Part shown: positions 5,391 through 8,836 of the stretch, one piece after another
Layout: each line of letters opens with the position of its first letter
How positions within the stretch are numbered: position 1 is the stretch's first letter
From: Ferruginibacter sp.
GTDB lineage: Bacteria > Bacteroidota > Bacteroidia > Chitinophagales > Chitinophagaceae
Direction of reading: 5' to 3'
NCBI GenBank assembly: GCA_018882645.1
Contig: VERM01000048.1
Location: 1-8,836 of the forward strand
Length of the DNA: 8,836 bases
Made by a program: the position numbers and the translations under genes
The notes under the pieces: model-generated
Told to the model about the DNA's origin: nothing
Databases searched by the model: none
The model's input: only the letters and a program-made list of their open reading frames with translations

Positions 5391-6380
5391 ATGCCGCAAT
5401 TAAAAAACAGACAATTCCTAGACTTTGAAAAACCCGTCAAAGATTTGTACGACCAAATTGAACAACTGAAAATCACTGAAGAAAAAACTAAGACAGATAT
5501 GAGTGCTGCCATCACAGCACTCGAACAAAAAATTGTTGAGACCAAAAAAGAAATTACCGATAATCTAACCCCCTGGCACAGAGTACAGCTAAGCCGCCAC
5601 CCCGACAGACCATATACCCTTAAGTATATCGAAAATATGTGCACGAATTTTGTCGAACTCCACGGCGACAGAAACATCAAAGACGACAAAGCCATGGTGG
5701 GCGGATTCGCTCAGATTGATGGCAAAACCGTCATGATCATCGGACAACAAAAAGGCAACAACACCAAAACACGGCAAATGCGGAATTTTGGTATGGCCAA
5801 TCCGGAAGGATACCGCAAAGCATTGCGCCTCATGAAACTCGCAGAGAAATTCAACAAGCCTATCATCACTCTAATCGATACCCCCGGTGCCTACCCCGGT
5901 ATAGAAGCGGAAGAACGCGGACAAGGGGAAGCCATCGCCAGAAATATTTATGAAATGATTGGACTAAAAGTGCCCGTCATCTGCGTAATCATTGGCGAAG
6001 GAGCCAGCGGAGGCGCACTAGGCATTGGCGTTGGGGATAAAGTCGTGATGATGGAAAATACATGGTATACCGTCATCTCCCCTGAAAGCTGTAGCAGCAT
6101 TTTATGGCGCAGCTGGGAAAAAAAAGAAACTGCTGCTGAACAACTTCGTCTAACCGCTACCGATATGCTCAACTTCGGCCTGGTTGACGACGTGATAGCC
6201 GAACCATTAGGCGGTGCGCACTGGGATTACATTGAGGCTGCGGACATTCTGAAAAAATATCTTATCCCTGTCATAGCATCCCTAGAAAAAACTCCTGCAG
6301 AAGACAGAATCAATAACCGCATTGAAAAATTCGGGAAAATGGGTTTTTGGGAAGAAACCACAGAATCCAATAACGGATAG
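5391..6380 (+). CDS. accA: Acetyl-CoA carboxylase, carboxyltransferase alpha subunit
   Basis: AccA with AccD forms the carboxyltransferase that moves CO2 from biotin-AccB to acetyl-CoA, giving malonyl-CoA for fatty-acid synthesis in the cytoplasm. The 329-residue product matches the family's usual 315-330. An N-terminal helical region ([18 protein letters not shown] and a following coiled coil, to ~57) leads into [20 protein letters not shown] (61-80) and [13 protein letters not shown] (87-99). The crotonase-fold core follows with [28 protein letters not shown] (121-148), [26 protein letters not shown] (160-185) and the glycine-rich [15 protein letters not shown] (202-216) that forms the oxyanion and CoA site, then [12 protein letters not shown] (228-239). 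ATG 5391 is chosen because the frame before it opens only at a TTG at 5382. The oxidoreductase follows after 36 bases on the same strand; accD is not in the window. Confidence 0.97.
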   Translation: MPQLKNRQFLDFEKPVKDLYDQIEQLKITEEKTKTDMSAAITALEQKIVETKKEITDNLTPWHRVQLSRHPDRPYTLKYIENMCTNFVELHGDRNIKDDKAMVGGFAQIDGKTVMIIGQQKGNNTKTRQMRNFGMANPEGYRKALRLMKLAEKFNKPIITLIDTPGAYPGIEAEERGQGEAIARNIYEMIGLKVPVICVIIGEGASGGALGIGVGDKVVMMENTWYTVISPESCSSILWRSWEKKETAAEQLRLTATDMLNFGLVDDVIAEPLGGAHWDYIEAADILKKYLIPVIASLEKTPAEDRINNRIEKFGKMGFWEETTESNNG

Positions 6381-6416
6381 TACAACCCAAGGAAAGTAAA
6401 GAGACAATCAAATATT

Positions 6417-7385
6417 ATGCTAAGAATTGGTGTATTTGGAGCAGGTCATCTGGGAAAATTCCATTTGAGCAATCTTAAAGAAATTGAAGACATTGAAATT
6501 GTTGGATTTTATGACCCTGATCCGGAAAACACAAAATCCGTAGCTGAAAAATATGGAATAAAAAGCTTCGATACGGCAGAACAACTAATGGATGCAATCG
6601 AAGCAGCAGACATCGTTGCCCCCACCATCAAACATTTTGAGCTTTGTGACATGGCACTCCGTAAAGGCAAACATGTTTTTGTGGAAAAACCTCTTGCCAA
6701 TACAATGGACGAAGCCCGCACATTGGTTAAGCTTGCCAAAGAATCCAACCTCGTATTTCAGGTAGGCCATGTGGAAAGATTCAACCCTGCTTTTGTAGCA
6801 CTGAAAGATCATACACTTCAACCCATGTTCATTGAGGTTCACCGCTTAGCCGAATTCAATCCCAGAGGCACGGACGTCAGCGTTATTCTGGATCTCATGA
6901 TTCATGACATCGATATCATCCTTCATATGGTTAAAAGCAACGTCAATTATATATCCGCAAATGGTGTTGCAGTGATGAGCGATACACCTGACATTGCCAA
7001 CGTACGAATTGAATTCGATAACGGATGTGTAGCCAATCTCACCAGCAGTAGAATTTCATTGAAGAAGATGAGAAAAATGCGACTCTTTCAAAAAGACGCA
7101 TATATAGGTATTGATTTTCTGGAAAAGAAAACCGAAATCATTCAGATTGATCAGCCGGTGGACAAAGATGCTTTTTCATTCGATATTGAAACCAATAACG
7201 GAAAAAAAACAATTGCAATCTCAAACCCGAAAGTGAAAGATTCCAATGCCATTAAATCCGAACTGGAAGCGTTTAAAAATGCAATAAAAAACAATATCGA
7301 ACCTCCGGTAAGCATTCTTGATGGATTCAGCGCAATGGAAGTAGCACATCTCATCCTAGAAAAAATCAATGACAAACAGCATTAA
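6417..7385 (+). CDS. Gfo/Idh/MocA family NAD(P)-dependent oxidoreductase
   Basis: A 322-residue sugar or nucleotide-sugar dehydrogenase. The N-terminal Rossmann fold carries GAGHLGKFH (8-16), with an acidic residue at the end of strand 2 (YDPD, 32-35) that suggests NAD over NADP. EKPLA (90-94) holds the catalytic lysine, QVGHVERFNPAF (115-126) follows, and LDLMIHDIDIIL (158-169) supplies the D-x-x-x-H motif with H163. The C-terminal half contains DIANVRIEFDNGCVANLTSSRISL (192-215). From memory this pattern resembles GnnA-like proteins encoded near lipid A genes, which oxidise UDP-GlcNAc at C3, but the partner aminotransferase GnnB is absent here, so the substrate stays open. It lies 36 bases after accA and 31 before a sugar-phosphate transferase, which supports a role in envelope sugar synthesis. 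The ATG start follows an AGGAAAG that lies rather far upstream. Confidence 0.9.
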   Translation: MLRIGVFGAGHLGKFHLSNLKEIEDIEIVGFYDPDPENTKSVAEKYGIKSFDTAEQLMDAIEAADIVAPTIKHFELCDMALRKGKHVFVEKPLANTMDEARTLVKLAKESNLVFQVGHVERFNPAFVALKDHTLQPMFIEVHRLAEFNPRGTDVSVILDLMIHDIDIILHMVKSNVNYISANGVAVMSDTPDIANVRIEFDNGCVANLTSSRISLKKMRKMRLFQKDAYIGIDFLEKKTEIIQIDQPVDKDAFSFDIETNNGKKTIAISNPKVKDSNAIKSELEAFKNAIKNNIEPPVSILDGFSAMEVAHLILEKINDKQH

Positions 7386-7416
7386 TTTGAACTTTGTGCT
7401 CCTATAATTTTTTGAA

Positions 7417-8808
7417 TTGAAACAACCTCGTTTACATATCAGCTGGTATATTCTATCCGACACCATCGTATGTATATTCACCTGGACATGTTTCTATTAT
7501 CTGCGTACCATTATTTACGATTATCCTTTCAGCGTACCTCCGGGATTTTATCTGGGACTTTTTTTATACATCACCGGATGGCTGAGTTTACACTTTTTGA
7601 GTGGATCTTACAATTTACTATATCAAAAATCCAGATTGGATGAATTGATTAAAACCTTTATTGTCAGTCTTATAGGATGCCTGGCGCTTCTGTTCTTTTT
7701 TATTCTAAAAAATCCGCACGAAAATAACAACAATTATTATTACGAGTTTTTCAGCCTGCTGATTCCTGTTTTCATTTGCACCTACATCGTCCGTTTTATC
7801 ATCCTTACTTTCATAAAAAATCAACTAAAGCATCAAAAAGTATTTTTCAATGCCATATTAATTGGACCTGAGAATAAAGCATTCGACTTCTACAGAGAAT
7901 TTATCCGAACCAAAGAAAATTCAGGATACCGAATCGCAGGACTTATAAACACAAATGGCGAACAACATTTCAATTGGCCATCAGAAATAAAAATGTTTTC
8001 CGACTACAAACAAATCATCCAAATCATTGAGGATGAAAAAATTGAAGAAGTCATTATCACCGTTGATAAAACCAATCGAAATCTGATTACAGAAATATTA
8101 CAGATACTAAGTGACAAAGAAGTCAACATCAAAATAACACCCGACACCGCAGATATTATCAGTGGAGCTCTTCAAACCAATAATGTGATGGGTGTTCCCC
8201 TTATTGACATTCATTCCGGCCTTCTTCCTGCCTGGCAACAAAACATCAAAAGAGCAATTGATTTATTCATTGCGACAGCTGCTTTTATTTTACTGACGCC
8301 AATTTTTCTTTTCACACTTATACGTGTAGCACTTTCATCGAAAGGACCAATCTTTTTTTTACAGGAAAGGATTGGTTATAAGGGAAGGCCATTCAAAATG
8401 TATAAGTTCAGATCCATGTATACAGATGCCGAAAAAGACGGACCGCAACTGAGCAGTACAAATGATCAACGGATCACTCCCTGGGGTAAAACAATGAGAA
8501 AATGGCGACTTGATGAACTTCCGCAATTTATCAATATCATAAAAGGTGAAATGAGCCTTGTTGGGCCCAGGCCGGAAAGGAAATTCTATATCGATCAAAT
8601 TGTAAAACAACATCCCGAATACAAATATCTTTTCAAAGTAAAACCCGGAATCACCAGCTGGGGAATGGTAAATTATGGATACGCATCAACGGTTCAGGAG
8701 ATGACCGAAAGAATGCCTTATGATTTGTTATATGTAGAAAACATAAGCGTAGCACTCGACCTCAAGATTTTATTATATACCCTGAAGTTCATATTCAGTG
8801 GAAAGTAA
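7417..8808 (+). CDS. Polyprenyl-phosphate sugar phosphotransferase (exopolysaccharide priming enzyme)
   Basis: An integral membrane enzyme that starts glycan assembly by transferring a sugar-1-phosphate from UDP-sugar to undecaprenyl phosphate. The 463 residues match the WcaJ/PHPT family length. Four predicted TM helices lie at about 10-33, 43-63, 79-97 and 111-133. A cytoplasmic Rossmann-like middle domain follows (about 143-250, NAILIGPENKAFDFYREF). A further hydrophobic segment at 280-304 leads into the catalytic domain, with QERIGYKGRPFKMYKFRSM (316-334), RKWRLDELPQFINIIKGEMS (361-380) carrying the conserved Asp-Glu pair, LVGPRPER (381-388) and KPGITSWGMVNYGY (409-422). The start is TTG 7417: an in-frame TAA lies at 7405-7407, no ATG occurs before about residue 193, and the N-terminus LHISWYILSD is typical of the family from this point. 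The sugar cannot be told from sequence alone. It is the third gene of the accA-led run. Confidence 0.93.
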   Translation: MKQPRLHISWYILSDTIVCIFTWTCFYYLRTIIYDYPFSVPPGFYLGLFLYITGWLSLHFLSGSYNLLYQKSRLDELIKTFIVSLIGCLALLFFFILKNPHENNNNYYYEFFSLLIPVFICTYIVRFIILTFIKNQLKHQKVFFNAILIGPENKAFDFYREFIRTKENSGYRIAGLINTNGEQHFNWPSEIKMFSDYKQIIQIIEDEKIEEVIITVDKTNRNLITEILQILSDKEVNIKITPDTADIISGALQTNNVMGVPLIDIHSGLLPAWQQNIKRAIDLFIATAAFILLTPIFLFTLIRVALSSKGPIFFLQERIGYKGRPFKMYKFRSMYTDAEKDGPQLSSTNDQRITPWGKTMRKWRLDELPQFINIIKGEMSLVGPRPERKFYIDQIVKQHPEYKYLFKVKPGITSWGMVNYGYASTVQEMTERMPYDLLYVENISVALDLKILLYTLKFIFSGK

Positions 8809-8836
8809 AAACAAGTAAACCGGTAATGGCCGGAAT

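Noticed and set aside
8826..8836. ATG GCC GGA at the right edge as the start of another gene
   Set aside because: Only three codons are visible, with no ribosome-binding site; the surrounding CCGG bases could equally be part of a hairpin cut off by the window.
1..8836. CRISPR arrays, insertion-sequence ends, integrase or an att duplication of the tRNA-Asp or tRNA-Leu 3' ends
   Set aside because: Read by eye, no regularly spaced repeats with unique spacers, no transposase or integrase motifs and no second copy of either tRNA 3' end were found.

Overview
The window reads as chromosomal DNA of a member of the Bacteroidota. This rests on the AT-rich, weakly Shine-Dalgarno-led genes, on TAnnTTTG-type promoter boxes (a clean TTG-N20-TAATTTTG precedes the tRNA-Leu gene), on a histidine kinase with the HQLGTP H-box, and on the overall protein flavour. 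The genus cannot be fixed from sequence alone.

Left part (1-2503): on the minus strand lie the N-terminus of an unrecognised small membrane protein, cut by the window edge, and upstream of it a family 2 glycosyltransferase. Divergent from these, on the plus strand, is a two-TM sensor histidine kinase with no response regulator beside it. Next come a tRNA-Leu(GAG) gene with its own promoter and a strong hairpin terminator. That terminator sits between the tRNA and a convergent minus-strand gene for a NamZ/DUF1343 exo-beta-N-acetylmuramidase-like protein.

Centre (about 3978-4993): a gene graveyard. On the minus strand is a hipB-like HTH antitoxin gene followed, with a 1-nt stop/start overlap, by the first ~55 codons of a hipA toxin kinase. 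The pair carries three single-base losses in homopolymer runs, and hipA is cut off before its kinase domain. Back to back with it on the plus strand is a C-terminal fragment of a beta-class DNA (N4/N6) methyltransferase, followed by a hairpin terminator and three tandem copies of a 12-bp repeat. All of this abuts the 3' end of a tRNA-Asp(GTC) gene. The layout suggests the eroded remains of an integrated defence or mobile island at a tRNA, but no integrase or att duplication is visible.

Right part (5391-8808): three closely spaced plus-strand genes: accA (acetyl-CoA carboxylase carboxyltransferase alpha subunit), a Gfo/Idh/MocA oxidoreductase, and a polyprenyl-phosphate sugar phosphotransferase that appears to start at TTG. 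They probably form one transcription unit joining fatty-acid precursor supply with envelope or exopolysaccharide synthesis. I see no clear novel system. The most interesting parts are the hipBA/methyltransferase relics at tRNA-Asp and a few sequence oddities in otherwise ordinary genes.
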